Positions 36,858 through 47,964 of a stretch of DNA of 64,000 nt are shown here, in pieces; within the stretch, counting starts at the first letter, position 1; every line of letters begins with the position of its first letter. The translations under genes and the position numbers were made by a program. Origin of the DNA: Serratia oryzae (GTDB taxonomy: Bacteria; Pseudomonadota; Gammaproteobacteria; Enterobacterales; Enterobacteriaceae); the NCBI RefSeq assembly GCF_001976145.1, contig NZ_MOXD01000009.1, positions 62,051-126,050 of the forward strand. Direction: 5' to 3'. The notes under the pieces are model-generated. The model had not been told where the DNA came from and ran no database searches. It saw only the letters and a list, made by a program, of their open reading frames with translations.

Positions 36858-39044
36858 ATGCCTGTACTTCCCGATCGTGACGTGATTAATCAGATTATTT
36901 CCGGCCATTACGCCGATCCCTTCGCCCTGTTGGGTATGCATGTTACAGAACGCGGGCTGCAGATTTGCGCCCTGCTGCCGGATGCTGAGGCCGTATGGCT
37001 GGTGGAGAGCAAAACCGGTAAGCGTTTGGTTCAACTCGATTGTGACGATGCTCGCGGCTTTTTCAGCGCCATCGTACCGCGCCGTAAAAACCCTTTCCGT
37101 TATCAGCTAGAAGCCCGTTGGCGCGATCACCAGCAAATTCTCGACGATCCTTACCGTTTTGGCACCCTGTTGCAGGATATTGACACCTGGCTGTTGGCTG
37201 AAGGAACCCACCTGCGGCCTTACGAGCGCTTGGGGGCTCATCCCTGCGAGCTGGATAATGTAGAAGGTGTCAGCTTTGCCGTGTGGGCACCGAACGCGCA
37301 GCGCGTTTCCGTGGTGGGTGAGTTTAACTTCTGGGATGGCCGCCGCAATCCGATGCGCCTGCGCCGCGAAAATGGCATCTGGGAACTGTTCCTGCCGGGG
37401 GTCAAAGCCGGGCAACTGTATAAGTACGAGATCATTGACTGCTACGGCAACATCCAACTGAAAGCCGATCCTTATGCCTTCGAAGCGCAGATGCGGCCGG
37501 ATACGGCGTCGTTGATTACGCCGTTGCCGGATGTGGTGGAAAATCCCCCTGAGCGGCGGCGCGCCAATGATTTTGATCGCCCGATCTCAATTTACGAAGT
37601 GCATCTTGGCTCATGGCGGCGTCATACCGACAACAATTTCTGGCTCAGCTATCAGGAACTGGCCGATCAACTGATCCCTTACGTCAAAGAGATGGGTTTT
37701 ACCCATATTGAACTGCTGCCGATCAACGAACACCCGTTTGATGGCAGCTGGGGTTATCAGCCGTTGGGGCTGTATGCGCCGACACGCCGTTTCGGTACTC
37801 CTGCCGAATTCAAAGCTTTTGTGGCGGCGGCGCATGAGGCCGGGATTAACGTGATACTCGACTGGGTGCCGGGGCATTTCCCCAGCGATGCCCACGGGCT
37901 GGCGAACTTCGACGGCACGGCGCTGTATGAGTATGCCGATCCGCGCGAAGGGTTCCATCAAGACTGGAATACGCTGATTTACAACTATGGCCGCCACGAA
38001 GTGCGTAACTACTTGGCTGGCAATGCGTTTTACTGGTTAGAGCGGTTTGGCATTGACGGGCTGCGCGTGGATGCGGTGGCGTCGATGATCTACCGTGATT
38101 ACAGCCGTGCCGACGGCGAGTGGGTGCCAAACTGCTACGGTGGTAATGAGAACCTGGAGGCCATCTCCTTCCTGCGCTACACCAACCAGACGCTGGGTAA
38201 AGAGCGGCCTGGCGCGGTCACGCTGGCGGAAGAGTCTACCGATTATCCGGGGGTCACGCTGCCGCCGGAAGCCAACGGTCTGGGTTTCCACTATAAATGG
38301 GACCTGGGCTGGATGCACGACACGCTCGATTACATGAAATGCGATCCTGTACACCGTAAGTATCATCACAATCTGATGACGTTCGGCATGCTCTACTCCC
38401 ACACCGAAAACTTTGTGTTGCCGATCTCTCACGATGAAGTGGTGCATGGCAAACGCTCGATTCTGGATCGGATGCCGGGGGATGCCTGGCAAAAATTTGC
38501 CAACCTGCGTGCGTATTACGGTTTCATGTGGGCGCATCCGGGTAAAAAGCTGCTGTTTATGGGCTGCGAATTTGCTCAGGGCCGGGAATGGAATTTTGAC
38601 ACCAGCCTTGACTGGCACCTGCTGGAAGGGATGGATGGCTGGCACCACGGCGTGCAGCGCCTGGTGCGCGATCTCAACCACTGTTACCAGAACCAGGCAC
38701 CGCTGTATGAGCGGGATTATCAGGCCGGTGGTTTTGAGTGGTTGGTGGTGGATGACCATGATAATTCGGTGTTTGCTTTCGCGCGCTATGACTCGCAGGG
38801 CAATGAACTGATTGCCATCAGCAACTTTACCCCGGTGCCGCGCCATCATTACCGCATTGGCGTTTCCCGCCCAGGTGAATACCGTGAAATCCTCAATACC
38901 GATTCGCACCATTACCACGGCAGCAATGCCGGTAATCAGGGGCGAGTGATAACGGAGGCGATCGGCAGCCATGGCCGTGAGCATTCGATCTGCATCATGG
39001 TGCCGCCGTTGGCAACGGTGTATCTGTTGCGGGAGAAGCAATGA
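36858..39044 (+). CDS. glgB: 1,4-alpha-glucan branching enzyme
   Basis: Introduces alpha-1,6 branches into glycogen. The 728-residue protein has the same length as E. coli GlgB. It carries the extra N-terminal domain plus CBM48 ([25 protein letters not shown] near residues 137-160) and a GH13 barrel with [15 protein letters not shown] (nucleophile Asp), [10 protein letters not shown] (acid Glu) and [20 protein letters not shown] precedes the ATG. First gene of glgBXCAP, overlapping glgX by four bases (ATGA), so translation is coupled. Confidence 0.97.
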   Translation: MPVLPDRDVINQIISGHYADPFALLGMHVTERGLQICALLPDAEAVWLVESKTGKRLVQLDCDDARGFFSAIVPRRKNPFRYQLEARWRDHQQILDDPYRFGTLLQDIDTWLLAEGTHLRPYERLGAHPCELDNVEGVSFAVWAPNAQRVSVVGEFNFWDGRRNPMRLRRENGIWELFLPGVKAGQLYKYEIIDCYGNIQLKADPYAFEAQMRPDTASLITPLPDVVENPPERRRANDFDRPISIYEVHLGSWRRHTDNNFWLSYQELADQLIPYVKEMGFTHIELLPINEHPFDGSWGYQPLGLYAPTRRFGTPAEFKAFVAAAHEAGINVILDWVPGHFPSDAHGLANFDGTALYEYADPREGFHQDWNTLIYNYGRHEVRNYLAGNAFYWLERFGIDGLRVDAVASMIYRDYSRADGEWVPNCYGGNENLEAISFLRYTNQTLGKERPGAVTLAEESTDYPGVTLPPEANGLGFHYKWDLGWMHDTLDYMKCDPVHRKYHHNLMTFGMLYSHTENFVLPISHDEVVHGKRSILDRMPGDAWQKFANLRAYYGFMWAHPGKKLLFMGCEFAQGREWNFDTSLDWHLLEGMDGWHHGVQRLVRDLNHCYQNQAPLYERDYQAGGFEWLVVDDHDNSVFAFARYDSQGNELIAISNFTPVPRHHYRIGVSRPGEYREILNTDSHHYHGSNAGNQGRVITEAIGSHGREHSICIMVPPLATVYLLREKQ

Positions 39045-41032
39045 TTGCACTGACGCCCGGTCTTGCGGCGCCTTTAGGGGCTTATTACGACGGTAATGGC
39101 ATTAACTTTACCCTGTTTTCGGCCCATGCCACACAGGTGGAGCTGTGCCTGTTTGACGCCAAGATGCGGGAAACGCGTTTGCCGTTGCCTGCCCGCAGCG
39201 GTGACATCTGGCATGGCTATCTGCCCGGGGGGGAGCCGGGGTTGCGCTACGGTTTCCGGGTGCATGGCCCGTTCAAGCCGCGAAGAGGGTTGCGGTTTAA
39301 CCCTAACAAGCTGCTGCTCGATCCTGCCGCCCGTGCGGTGGAAGGGCCGGTTGCCGATCACCTGTACCTGCACGGCGGTTATGACCAGCCGGATCCGCAG
39401 GATAGCGCATCGTTGATGCCGAAATGCATTGTGATCGATGAACGTTACGACTGGGAGGACGATCGCCCACCGGCCACGCCGTGGAGCAAAACGGTGATCT
39501 ACGAAGCCCACGTGCGTGGTTTAACGTTACTGCATCCAGAAATCCCGCCGGTGTTGCGCGGCAGTTTCGCCGCCCTGGGGCACCCGGTGATGATCGCTCA
39601 CTTCAAGCGGTTGGGGATTACCGCACTGGAGCTGTTGCCGATCCAGCAGCACACCACGGAACCGCGTTTGCAGCGCCTGGGGTTGATCAACTACTGGGGC
39701 TACAACGTGCTGGCACCCTATGCGCCGGATAACCGCTATTGCAGCCTGAGAACTGATATGACGCCGCTGCGCGAGTTTCGCGATGCGGTGAAGGCGCTGC
39801 ACAAGGCGGGTATTGAAGTGATTCTCGATGTGGTGTTCAACCACAGCGCGGAATTGGATCTCGATGGGCCGACGCTGTCACTGCGCGGCATCGATAATCC
39901 GAGCTATTACTGGCTGGAACCCGATGGCGACTATGTTAACGCTACCGGCTGTGGTAATACGCTGCGGCTGGATCAGCCAGCAGGAGTGGCGTGGGTGATG
40001 GATTGCCTGCGTTTTTGGGTGCGTGAGTGCCATGTGGACGGTTTCCGTTTCGATCTTGGCACCGTATTAGGCCGTACACCGGCGTTTGACCGTGATGCGC
40101 CGCTGTTTCAGGCGATGCTGGCGGACGATACGCTGGGGCGTTGCAAGCTGATTGCCGAACCCTGGGATATTGGTTCTGGCGGCTATCAGGTTGGGGCGTT
40201 TCCCGGCCGTTTTGCCGAATGGAATGACCATTTCCGTGACGATATCCGTAGCTTCTGGCTGCGGGGCCATTTGTCTCTCGGTCAGTTCGCTCGGCGTTTT
40301 GCTGCCTCCAGTGATGTGTTTAACCAACGTGGGCGCGCACCTTATGCCAGCATCAATATGCTGGCGGCCCACGACGGATTTACCCTGCAGGATGTAGTGA
40401 GTTTCAACCAGAAGCACAACCAGCCGAACGGCGAAGGAAACCGTGATGGCAGTGACCATAACTTTAGCTACAACCACGGCGTGGAAGGCCCAGTTGCCGA
40501 CCACACCATTGTGCAACACCGCAGAGCCAGTCAGCGGGCGCTTCTTGCCATGTTGCTGCTGGCTCAGGGAACACCGATGTTGCTGGCTGGCGATGAACAT
40601 GGACACAGCCAGCAAGGTAACAACAATGCCTATTGTCAGGATAACGAAACCACCTGGCTGAACTGGGCCAAAGCGGATGATTCCCTCACCGCCTACACCG
40701 CCGCGCTGATCCGCCTGCGCCAGCAAATTCCTGCTCTACAGCAAGGTGGCTGGTGGCAAGAGGGAGACGGCAGCGTGCAGTGGCTGAACGTGCATGGGCA
40801 ACCGCTCAGTGCACAGGAGTGGGAGCAGGGCGAACGGCTGTTACAGATCCGCCTGTCGCAACGCTGGCTGCTGGTGATCAACGCCACGCCGCAAGCCGTT
40901 GAGATGACGTTACCTGAAGGGGATTGGCAGGTTGTTGCCCCCTTTGTTCAGGAAGAAGATTCGCAGGTGGAGTTACCCACCTGGTGCCAGGCTGCGCATT
41001 CGCTTTGCGTGCTGGCAGAAAAGAAAAATTAA
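39041..41032 (+). CDS. glgX: Glycogen debranching enzyme
   Basis: Isoamylase-type enzyme that removes short alpha-1,6 branches left by glycogen phosphorylase. At 663 residues it is close to E. coli GlgX (657). N-terminal CBM48 ([21 protein letters not shown]) is followed by a GH13 barrel with [30 protein letters not shown] and [21 protein letters not shown]. It lies between glgB and glgC in the operon, with 11 bp to glgC. Confidence 0.96.
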   Translation: MIALTPGLAAPLGAYYDGNGINFTLFSAHATQVELCLFDAKMRETRLPLPARSGDIWHGYLPGGEPGLRYGFRVHGPFKPRRGLRFNPNKLLLDPAARAVEGPVADHLYLHGGYDQPDPQDSASLMPKCIVIDERYDWEDDRPPATPWSKTVIYEAHVRGLTLLHPEIPPVLRGSFAALGHPVMIAHFKRLGITALELLPIQQHTTEPRLQRLGLINYWGYNVLAPYAPDNRYCSLRTDMTPLREFRDAVKALHKAGIEVILDVVFNHSAELDLDGPTLSLRGIDNPSYYWLEPDGDYVNATGCGNTLRLDQPAGVAWVMDCLRFWVRECHVDGFRFDLGTVLGRTPAFDRDAPLFQAMLADDTLGRCKLIAEPWDIGSGGYQVGAFPGRFAEWNDHFRDDIRSFWLRGHLSLGQFARRFAASSDVFNQRGRAPYASINMLAAHDGFTLQDVVSFNQKHNQPNGEGNRDGSDHNFSYNHGVEGPVADHTIVQHRRASQRALLAMLLLAQGTPMLLAGDEHGHSQQGNNNAYCQDNETTWLNWAKADDSLTAYTAALIRLRQQIPALQQGGWWQEGDGSVQWLNVHGQPLSAQEWEQGERLLQIRLSQRWLLVINATPQAVEMTLPEGDWQVVAPFVQEEDSQVELPTWCQAAHSLCVLAEKKN

Positions 41033-41043
41033 AGGAGTCAGCT

Positions 41044-42321
41044 ATGGTTAGGTTTGAGAGTAAAGACCCCCTGATGTTGGCGCGCCAACTGCCGAATAAA
41101 ACCGTTGCCCTGATATTGGCTGGCGGCCGTGGCTCGCGTTTGAAAGATTTGACCTCTACCCGTGCCAAACCGGCCGTGCATTTTGGCGGCAAGTTTCGCA
41201 TCATCGATTTTGCGATGTCGAACTGCCTGAATTCGGGGATCCGCCGGATGGGCGTGATCACCCAATATCATTCGCATACCTTGGTGCAGCATATTCAGCG
41301 TGGCTGGTCGTTCCTCAATGAAGAGATGAATGAGTTTGTCGATCTGCTGCCAGCCCAGCAGCGCCAGAGTTCCGATCACTGGTACAAAGGCACCGCCGAT
41401 GCGGTGTACCAGAACCTGGATATCATCCGCCGCTACGATGCGGAATACATCGTGATCCTGGCCGGTGACCACATTTATAAAATGGATTACTCGCGCATGC
41501 TGATCGACCACGTGGAGAAGGGCGCGCAGTGTACGGTGGCCTGTATTCCGGTGCCGATTGGCCAGGCCAGCGAGTTTGGCGTGATGAAAGTGGCCGATAA
41601 CGACCAGATTCTGGAGTTTCTTGAGAAGCCAGCGCATCCGCCCGCCATGCCGGGTAACCCGGAAATGTCGCTGGCCAGCATGGGGATTTACGTCTTCAAC
41701 GCACAATACCTGTTCCGCTTATTGGAAGAGGATGTGGCGACGCCAGACTCCACTAATGATTTCGGCAAAGATCTGATCCCGAAAATCACCGCACAAGGGG
41801 AGGCCTGGGCGCATCCGTTTACCATGTCCTGCGTCACTTCCAACCCCGACTCACCGCCGTATTGGCGCGATGTCGGCACGCTGGATGCCTATTGGCGTGC
41901 TAATCTTGATCTGGCATCGGTAACGCCGGAGCTGGATATGTACGATCGCGGCTGGCCGATTCGCACCTATATGGAGCCGCTGCCGACGGCCAAATTTGTG
42001 CAGGATCGCTCCGGTAGCCACGGCATGACCATGAACTCGCTGGTGGCCGGTGGCTGCATTGTTTCCGGTTCGGTAGTTGTGCATTCGGTGCTGTTTTCGC
42101 GTGCGCGGGTGAACTCTTTCTGTACGATAGACTCTTCGGTCTTACTGCCTGACGTGAACGTTGGCCGCTCTTGCCGCCTGCGTCGCTGCATCATCGATCG
42201 CGCCTGCCAGATCCCGGAAGGGATGGTGATTGGCGAAAATGCCGACGATGACAGCAGACGTTTTTATCGTTCAGAAGAAGGCATCGTGCTGGTCACGCGC
42301 GAAATGCTGGCAAAGCTATAG
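41044..42321 (+). CDS. glgC: Glucose-1-phosphate adenylyltransferase
   Basis: Makes ADP-glucose, the committed and allosterically controlled step of glycogen synthesis (activated by fructose-1,6-bisphosphate, inhibited by AMP in enterobacteria). The 425-residue product begins [20 protein letters not shown] and shows the nucleotide-binding [34 protein letters not shown], substrate motif FLEKPA and a C-terminal left-handed beta-helix. The ATG at 41044 has AAGGAG six bases upstream; the frame continues upstream into glgX and is not used. Confidence 0.96.
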   Translation: MVRFESKDPLMLARQLPNKTVALILAGGRGSRLKDLTSTRAKPAVHFGGKFRIIDFAMSNCLNSGIRRMGVITQYHSHTLVQHIQRGWSFLNEEMNEFVDLLPAQQRQSSDHWYKGTADAVYQNLDIIRRYDAEYIVILAGDHIYKMDYSRMLIDHVEKGAQCTVACIPVPIGQASEFGVMKVADNDQILEFLEKPAHPPAMPGNPEMSLASMGIYVFNAQYLFRLLEEDVATPDSTNDFGKDLIPKITAQGEAWAHPFTMSCVTSNPDSPPYWRDVGTLDAYWRANLDLASVTPELDMYDRGWPIRTYMEPLPTAKFVQDRSGSHGMTMNSLVAGGCIVSGSVVVHSVLFSRARVNSFCTIDSSVLLPDVNVGRSCRLRRCIIDRACQIPEGMVIGENADDDSRRFYRSEEGIVLVTREMLAKL

Positions 42322-42398
42322 GCATTGCCTGACCCCGTGGGCGCCGCTGGCGCCCTCTGTCTCCGCAAAGAATTTTTTGCCGATTTTCAGGAGTGATA

Positions 42399-43832
42399 AT
42401 GCAGGTTTTACACGTATGTTCTGAAATGTTCCCACTGCTTAAAACAGGTGGTCTTGCAGACGTAGTTGGTGCATTACCGGCGGCACAAATTGCCGCGGGT
42501 GCGGACGTTCGGGTGTTGTTACCGGCTTTTCCTGATATCCGCAACGGTATACCGGACACCGTGCTGGTGGCGGAGATCGACTCTTTCGTCGGGCGGGTGG
42601 GGCTGCGGTACGGCACTTATCATGGCGTTGGGGTTTACCTGATTGATGCGCCTTGGCTGTATGACCGGCCGGGCAGCCCGTATCACGATCAGTCAATGAA
42701 CGCTTACCCGGACAACCACCGTCGCTTTGCCTTGCTGGGGTGGATGGCCTGTGAGCTGGCGAAAGGGCTGGATCGCTATTGGCGGCCCAAGGTGGTGCAT
42801 GCGCATGACTGGCATGCGGGGTTGGCCTGTGCTTATCTGGCCGCCAACGGTTATCCGGCGCGTTCAATCTTCACCGTGCACAACCTGGCTTATCAGGGCT
42901 TGTTCTACGCCCACCATATGCAGGAATTGTGGTTGCCACCGTCGTTCCTCAACATTTATGGCCTGGAATTCTACGGGCAGATCTCATTCCTTAAGGCTGG
43001 GCTGTTTTATGCCGATCATATCACGACCGTCAGCCCCACTTACGCGCGTGAAATCACCCGGGCGGAATTTGGTTATGGTATGGAAGGGTTATTGCAGGAC
43101 CGCCAGCGGCAAGGCAGGCTGAGCGGCATTCTTAACGGCGTGGACGACAAGATCTGGGATCCGTCCCATGATGTACGCCTGACTGCCCGTTATGACGCCG
43201 ATCGTCTGAAAGATAAAGTGAAAAACAAGATCCACCTGCAAAAAGCCATGGGTTTACAGGTGGATGCGTCATTACCGCTGTTTGCGGTGGTCAGCCGTCT
43301 GACCAGTCAAAAAGGGCTGGATCTGGTGCTGGATGCCTTGCCTGCGCTGCTGGATCAGGGCGGGCAGCTGGCGCTGCTGGGTGCCGGAGACGCGGTCTTG
43401 CAGCAGGCATTTCTGGCAGCGGCGGCCGATTACCCGGAGCAGGTCGGGGTACAGCTTGGCTATCATGAGGCGTTCTCTCACCGGATTATCGGCGGGGCGG
43501 ATGTGATCCTGGTGCCGAGCCGTTTCGAGCCTTGCGGCCTGACTCAGCTTTACGGTTTGAAATATGGAACGTTGCCACTGGTGCGCCGCACCGGTGGGCT
43601 TGCGGATACGGTAGTGGACTGCGCGCTGGAAAATCTGGCCGACGGCACTGCCAGTGGATTTGTGTTTGATGATTGTGACGCCGTTGCCCTGGGCAACGCG
43701 ATCCGGCGCGCTTTAGTGCTGTGGAGCAGGCCGAAACACTGGCGCCACGTGCAACGCCATGCCATGGGCCTGGACTTTGGCTGGCAGGTTGCTGCCAAGG
43801 ATTATTTGTCGCTTTATCAACGCTTGTTGTAA
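42399..43832 (+). CDS. glgA: Glycogen synthase (ADP-glucose)
   Basis: GT5 glycosyltransferase extending alpha-1,4 chains from ADP-glucose. The 477-residue product has the same length as E. coli GlgA, with the N-terminal [13 protein letters not shown] motif (residues 15-27) and the C-terminal [32 protein letters not shown] catalytic segment. The ATG at 42399 follows AGGAG by five bases; a GTG two codons earlier is inside that ribosome site. 77 bp after glgC and 24 bp before glgP. Confidence 0.97.
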   Translation: MQVLHVCSEMFPLLKTGGLADVVGALPAAQIAAGADVRVLLPAFPDIRNGIPDTVLVAEIDSFVGRVGLRYGTYHGVGVYLIDAPWLYDRPGSPYHDQSMNAYPDNHRRFALLGWMACELAKGLDRYWRPKVVHAHDWHAGLACAYLAANGYPARSIFTVHNLAYQGLFYAHHMQELWLPPSFLNIYGLEFYGQISFLKAGLFYADHITTVSPTYAREITRAEFGYGMEGLLQDRQRQGRLSGILNGVDDKIWDPSHDVRLTARYDADRLKDKVKNKIHLQKAMGLQVDASLPLFAVVSRLTSQKGLDLVLDALPALLDQGGQLALLGAGDAVLQQAFLAAAADYPEQVGVQLGYHEAFSHRIIGGADVILVPSRFEPCGLTQLYGLKYGTLPLVRRTGGLADTVVDCALENLADGTASGFVFDDCDAVALGNAIRRALVLWSRPKHWRHVQRHAMGLDFGWQVAAKDYLSLYQRLL

Positions 43833-43856
43833 TCACGCACTTGGGATTGAACTGTT

Positions 43857-46304
43857 ATGACTTCACCGTTTAGTTACACCTCACCCACGGTCAGTGTGGA
43901 AGCGCTGAAACATTCTATCGCCTATAAACTGATGTTTATTGTCGGTAAAGATCCGGCTATCGCCACCCAGCACGACTGGCTGAACGCCGTACTGTTTGCG
44001 GTGCGCGACCGGATGGTGGAACGCTGGCTGCGCTCTAACCGCGCCCAGCTTTCGCAGGACGTGCGGCAGGTTTATTACCTGTCGATGGAGTTCCTGCTCG
44101 GCCGGACGTTATCAAACTCGCTGTTATCCATGGGGATTTACCGGGATATCGAAGATGCGCTGGACGAAATGGGCCTGAGCCTGAGCGAACTGCTCGAAGA
44201 AGAGAACGATCCTGGCCTGGGTAACGGTGGTTTAGGGCGCTTGGCGGCCTGCTTCCTGGATTCGCTCGCGACGCTGGCACTGCCGGGGCGGGGCTATGGT
44301 ATCCGTTATGAATACGGCATGTTCAAACAGAACATCGTTAATGGCCAGCAGATGGAATCACCGGATTACTGGCTGGAATACGGTAACCCGTGGGAGTTCC
44401 CGCGTCACAATACCCGCTATAAAGTCCGCTTTGGCGGGCGCATCCAGCAGGAAGGTGCGAAGGCGCGCTGGCTGGAGACCGAAGAGATCGTAGCGATCGC
44501 TTACGATCAGGTGATCCCGGGGTTTGATACCGATGCCACCAACACGCTGCGCCTGTGGAGTGCCCAGGCCAGTAACGAAATCAATCTGGGTAAGTTTAAC
44601 CAGGGCGACTACTTCGCCGCTGTGGAAGATAAAAACCACTCCGAGAACGTGTCGCGCGTGCTCTATCCGGATGACTCCACCTATTCCGGGCGCGAATTGC
44701 GTCTGCGGCAGGAATATTTCCTGGTGTCGGCAACGGTGCAGGATATCCTCAGCCGCCACTGGACGATGCACAAAACCTTCGACAACCTGGCCGACAAGAT
44801 TGCGATCCACCTCAATGATACCCATCCGGTGCTGTCGATTCCTGAACTAATGCACTTGCTGATTGATGAGCATAAATTCAGTTGGCTGGATGCCTGGGCG
44901 GTGGTGGAGAAGGTGTTCTCTTATACCAACCACACGCTGATGAGCGAAGCGCTGGAAACCTGGCCGGTCGATATGCTGGGCAAGATCCTGCCGCGCCATC
45001 TGCAGCTTATTTTCGAAATCAACGATCATTTCCTCAAGCAGGTGCAGGAAGCGATCCCCGATGACAATGAGCTGCTGTCGCGTGTTTCCATTATTGATGA
45101 AACCAACGGACGGCGGGTGCGCATGGCGTGGCTGGCGGTCGTTGCCAGCCATAAAGTGAACGGCGTTTCTGCATTGCACTCTGAGCTGATGGTGCAGTCT
45201 CTGTTTGCCGATTTTGCCCGCATCTTCCCGGATCGCTTCTGCAATAAAACCAACGGGGTAACGCCGCGTCGCTGGTTGGGGCTGGCTAACCGGCCGCTGT
45301 CGAAAGTGCTGGATGACAGCATTGGCCAGCACTGGCGCACCGATCTCAGCCAACTCGGTGAAATCAAACCGAATGTGGACTACCCGAGCTTCCTGCAGGC
45401 GGTGCAGTCGGCCAAGCGTCAGAACAAAGAGCGTTTGGCGAGTTACATTGCCAAAAAACTCAACGTGGTGGTGAACCCGGATGCGTTGTTTGACGTGCAG
45501 ATCAAACGTATCCACGAATATAAGCGCCAGTTGCTTAACGTGCTGCATGTGATCACCCGCTATAACCGCTTGTTGCAGGATCCAGAAACCAAGAGCGTGC
45601 CGCGCGTGGTGATTTTTGCCGGTAAAGCGGCCTCGGCGTATTACGCGGCCAAGCAGATCATCCGGCTGATCAACGACGTGGCGAAGGTGATCAACAACGA
45701 TCCGCGGGTGCACGACGATCTGAAAGTGGTGTTCATTCCTAACTATGGCGTGAGCCTGGCGCAGATGATCATTCCCGCGGCGGATCTCTCTGAGCAGATC
45801 TCGCTGGCGGGTACTGAAGCATCGGGCACCAGTAACATGAAGTTTGCCCTGAACGGTGCGCTGACTATCGGCACGCTGGACGGTGCCAACGTCGAAATGC
45901 TGGAGCATGTCGGCGAAGAGAATATCTTCATTTTCGGCAACACCGCCGAGCAGGTGGAAGAGTTGCGCCGTACTGGCTACAACCCGCGGCAGTATTTTGA
46001 GCAGGATGCCGAGTTGCATCAGGCACTGACGCAGATTGCCACCGGTGCGTTCAGCCCGGAAGAGCCGCAGCGCTACAGCAACCTGTTTGATTCACTGGTG
46101 AATCTGGGCGATCACTACCAGCTGCTGGCGGATTACCGCAGCTATGTGGATACTCAGGACAAAGTGGATGAGGTGTATCTCAATCAGGACGACTGGACGC
46201 GGCGTGCGATCCTGAATATCGCCAATATGGGCTATTTCTCTTCCGACCGTACCATTCAGGAATACGCAGACGAGATCTGGAACATCAAGCCGATCAAGCT
46301 GTGA
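43857..46304 (+). CDS. glgP: Glycogen phosphorylase
   Basis: PLP enzyme releasing glucose-1-phosphate from glycogen ends. The 815-residue product has the same length as E. coli GlgP, with the glucan phosphorylase signature [27 protein letters not shown] containing the PLP-binding Lys, and N-terminal [11 protein letters not shown] and [22 protein letters not shown]. Last gene of glgBXCAP. Directly after it come a hairpin and then the left inverted repeat of the bacteriocin cassette. A paralogue, malP, begins at the right end of the window. Confidence 0.97.
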   Translation: MTSPFSYTSPTVSVEALKHSIAYKLMFIVGKDPAIATQHDWLNAVLFAVRDRMVERWLRSNRAQLSQDVRQVYYLSMEFLLGRTLSNSLLSMGIYRDIEDALDEMGLSLSELLEEENDPGLGNGGLGRLAACFLDSLATLALPGRGYGIRYEYGMFKQNIVNGQQMESPDYWLEYGNPWEFPRHNTRYKVRFGGRIQQEGAKARWLETEEIVAIAYDQVIPGFDTDATNTLRLWSAQASNEINLGKFNQGDYFAAVEDKNHSENVSRVLYPDDSTYSGRELRLRQEYFLVSATVQDILSRHWTMHKTFDNLADKIAIHLNDTHPVLSIPELMHLLIDEHKFSWLDAWAVVEKVFSYTNHTLMSEALETWPVDMLGKILPRHLQLIFEINDHFLKQVQEAIPDDNELLSRVSIIDETNGRRVRMAWLAVVASHKVNGVSALHSELMVQSLFADFARIFPDRFCNKTNGVTPRRWLGLANRPLSKVLDDSIGQHWRTDLSQLGEIKPNVDYPSFLQAVQSAKRQNKERLASYIAKKLNVVVNPDALFDVQIKRIHEYKRQLLNVLHVITRYNRLLQDPETKSVPRVVIFAGKAASAYYAAKQIIRLINDVAKVINNDPRVHDDLKVVFIPNYGVSLAQMIIPAADLSEQISLAGTEASGTSNMKFALNGALTIGTLDGANVEMLEHVGEENIFIFGNTAEQVEELRRTGYNPRQYFEQDAELHQALTQIATGAFSPEEPQRYSNLFDSLVNLGDHYQLLADYRSYVDTQDKVDEVYLNQDDWTRRAILNIANMGYFSSDRTIQEYADEIWNIKPIKL

Positions 46305-46306
46305 TC

Positions 46307-46339
46307 AGTTCCCTCTCCCTTGTGGAGGGGGAGGGGACT
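46307..46339 (+). repeat. Imperfect hairpin after glgP
   Basis: AGTTCCCTCTCCC and GGGGGAGGGGACT pair around a short loop, starting inside the stop region of glgP. It resembles the CCCTCTCCC…GGGAGAGGG core of repeat family 2 and may serve as a transcript end or stabiliser. Confidence 0.5.
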
Positions 46340-46368
46340 TTCCGCACTATATGTAGCGACCTGCATCG

Positions 46369-46401
46369 AAAACCGCCTGACCTGCAATCAACGGCGGTTT
46401 T
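46369..46401 (+). terminator. Hairpin spanning the cassette's left boundary
   Basis: 9-bp stem AAAACCGCC / GGCGGTTTT with a 15-nt loop. The right arm lies inside the 31-bp inverted repeat; the left arm lies outside it. It may terminate glg transcripts. Confidence 0.4.
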
Positions 46402-46409
46402 CAACCCAC
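46379..46409 (+). repeat. Left copy of 31-bp perfect inverted repeat
   Basis: Starts GACCTGCAATCAACGGCGGT and ends CAACCCAC. Its exact reverse complement is at 50489-50519. The two bound a 4,141-bp segment with the bacteriocin genes. Confidence 0.9.
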
Positions 46410-46736
46410 ATCATTTGCCTCCAACCTGCCTTCCATCCTTACCAACCCACATTATCTGCAAATTTGTGATGCGACGTTATTCCACTCCCACGGTGAAAAC
46501 AGAGGGTTGTTGTCTCTGACTCCTTGGCTAATCCCTCTCCATTTTTGTATCAACCACTACACAACAAACGCCAATCGACACTTCCCGACCATAAAGACAA
46601 AATACTGTTTATGCATACAGTAATTGTTGTGTGCTTTACTGGTTTGATAGCAGAAAAGTGTTGAATCCTGTACGGGTCCACAGGATACGGGCGCTATCAA
46701 CCGTCAGAAAACAGTCTGTAACAAAGGAAAATAACC
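46410..46736 (+). promoter_or_regulatory. Bacteriocin operon control region
   Basis: 327 bp without a gene, holding the LexA box (46603-46622) and leader of the operon. AAAGGA lies eight bases before the first ATG. A weak second LexA-like half-site (CTGGTTTGATAGCAG, 46638-46652) has the wrong spacing. Confidence 0.6.
46603..46622 (+). promoter_or_regulatory. LexA (SOS) box
   Basis: TACTGTTTATGCATACAGTA is a near-perfect match to TACTGTATATATATACAGTA, with CTG-N10-CAG intact and flanking symmetry. It predicts DNA-damage induction of the downstream genes, as for colicins generally. Confidence 0.9.
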
Positions 46737-47888
46737 ATGGCTGAAGAAAAGAAAAATGCTCAGGTGCTGAACGGTGTGAATGATGACATTACTGAACTGA
46801 AATCACTGTCCACGTTGCGTAAGCGCGTCATCAGTGACAGTGAAGTGGTATCCAAATCACCAAACGGTTTTCGCCTGGCAAATGGCAATACCGGTGTGAT
46901 CCTGCGTAATGATGGGCAAGATTTTTATGCCCTGACGACCCCAAGCGGTCAGGCACAGGATGGGCAATGGAACACCCTGCGTCCTTTCTCCTTCAATCTT
47001 GCCACCGGCAAGGTGTCTCTACGTAATGGCGTTGAGGTATCTGGTGGTGCTGTAGTGTCAAGTAACGCTGGCATTGCTGCGGTGACAACCGGTCCTACTG
47101 CTCTTATCAGTGGGCAAATCTATGAGGCACCCGGCATACATACCGATTTCACCAGCGGCAACGTGACGACTTCAATGTTGATGACTTCACGTACCGTTCC
47201 TGGAAAAGATGACTTTGGCATACTTTCCTATCTCGATCGGCTAGGAAACAGGAACGAAATTCATGTGAGAGCAAACAGTGAAGTGTCGGCTGGCCAGTTC
47301 GTCAAACGTAATGCCAACGGATGGATTTTGGCTACCGGAACCCTATCCGTTAATAACAATGCGGATCGCTATACGCAGGGGGTTCGTATTCAAGGGGAAA
47401 ATGGCCTGAATTCAGAACTCTACCATTATGAGCGCATTGGCAAACATAACCTGATGGGGATCCATGTTGCCAATAATAATGGTCAGCATGCCTGGTATGA
47501 GTTCCTGCACACAGGTTATGCCTTCGCCAACGGCGGCTGGAATAGCAGTTCCGATGCTCGCATGAAGACGGATATCGTGAAAATCGATAGTGCACTAGAG
47601 AAGCTGCAAAAAATCGGGGGGTATACCTACCTGAAACAAGGTGTGCCAGAAGCCGGGGTTATTGCTCAGGAAGTGGAAAGCGTATTACCGCAGTCAGTGA
47701 CTACAACTGAACTGAAGTTAAATGACGGTAGCACGCTTAAAGACGCCCGCGGGATCAATATCAACGGCGTTGTGGCTCTGCTGATTGAAGCGCTCAAGGA
47801 AGAACGGGCTGCCAGGATTGAAGATTGTCGCGAACTGGGATCTCGGTTAGCAGAGCTGGAAAAAGCGACTGGCGGTAAGCAGGACTGA
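46737..47888 (+). CDS. Tail-fibre-like protein with C-terminal S74 intramolecular chaperone
   Basis: A 383-residue protein of phage-fibre type. Residues about 42-105 (NGFRLANGNTGVILRNDGQD… WNTLRPFSFNLATGKVSL) resemble side tail-fibre repeats. The C-terminal 110 residues are a peptidase S74/intramolecular chaperone domain: SSSDARMKTDI with the expected self-cleavage serine at 272, AGVIAQEVESVLPQSV at 306-321 and a final amphipathic helix for trimerisation. Such domains drive trimeric beta-helix folding and then cut themselves off. No other phage gene is nearby; it is the first gene of a LexA-controlled operon with a bacteriocin. A receptor-binding or delivery role for that bacteriocin is inferred; a stray phage fibre gene is the alternative. 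Confidence 0.8.
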   Translation: MAEEKKNAQVLNGVNDDITELKSLSTLRKRVISDSEVVSKSPNGFRLANGNTGVILRNDGQDFYALTTPSGQAQDGQWNTLRPFSFNLATGKVSLRNGVEVSGGAVVSSNAGIAAVTTGPTALISGQIYEAPGIHTDFTSGNVTTSMLMTSRTVPGKDDFGILSYLDRLGNRNEIHVRANSEVSAGQFVKRNANGWILATGTLSVNNNADRYTQGVRIQGENGLNSELYHYERIGKHNLMGIHVANNNGQHAWYEFLHTGYAFANGGWNSSSDARMKTDIVKIDSALEKLQKIGGYTYLKQGVPEAGVIAQEVESVLPQSVTTTELKLNDGSTLKDARGININGVVALLIEALKEERAARIEDCRELGSRLAELEKATGGKQD

Positions 47889-47964
47889 TACCTTGGGTGT
47901 CCCTGCGTGTATGTAGCCAAATGCAAAAATTTTACTATGCATATAAAATCAAGGAGATGGTGTT

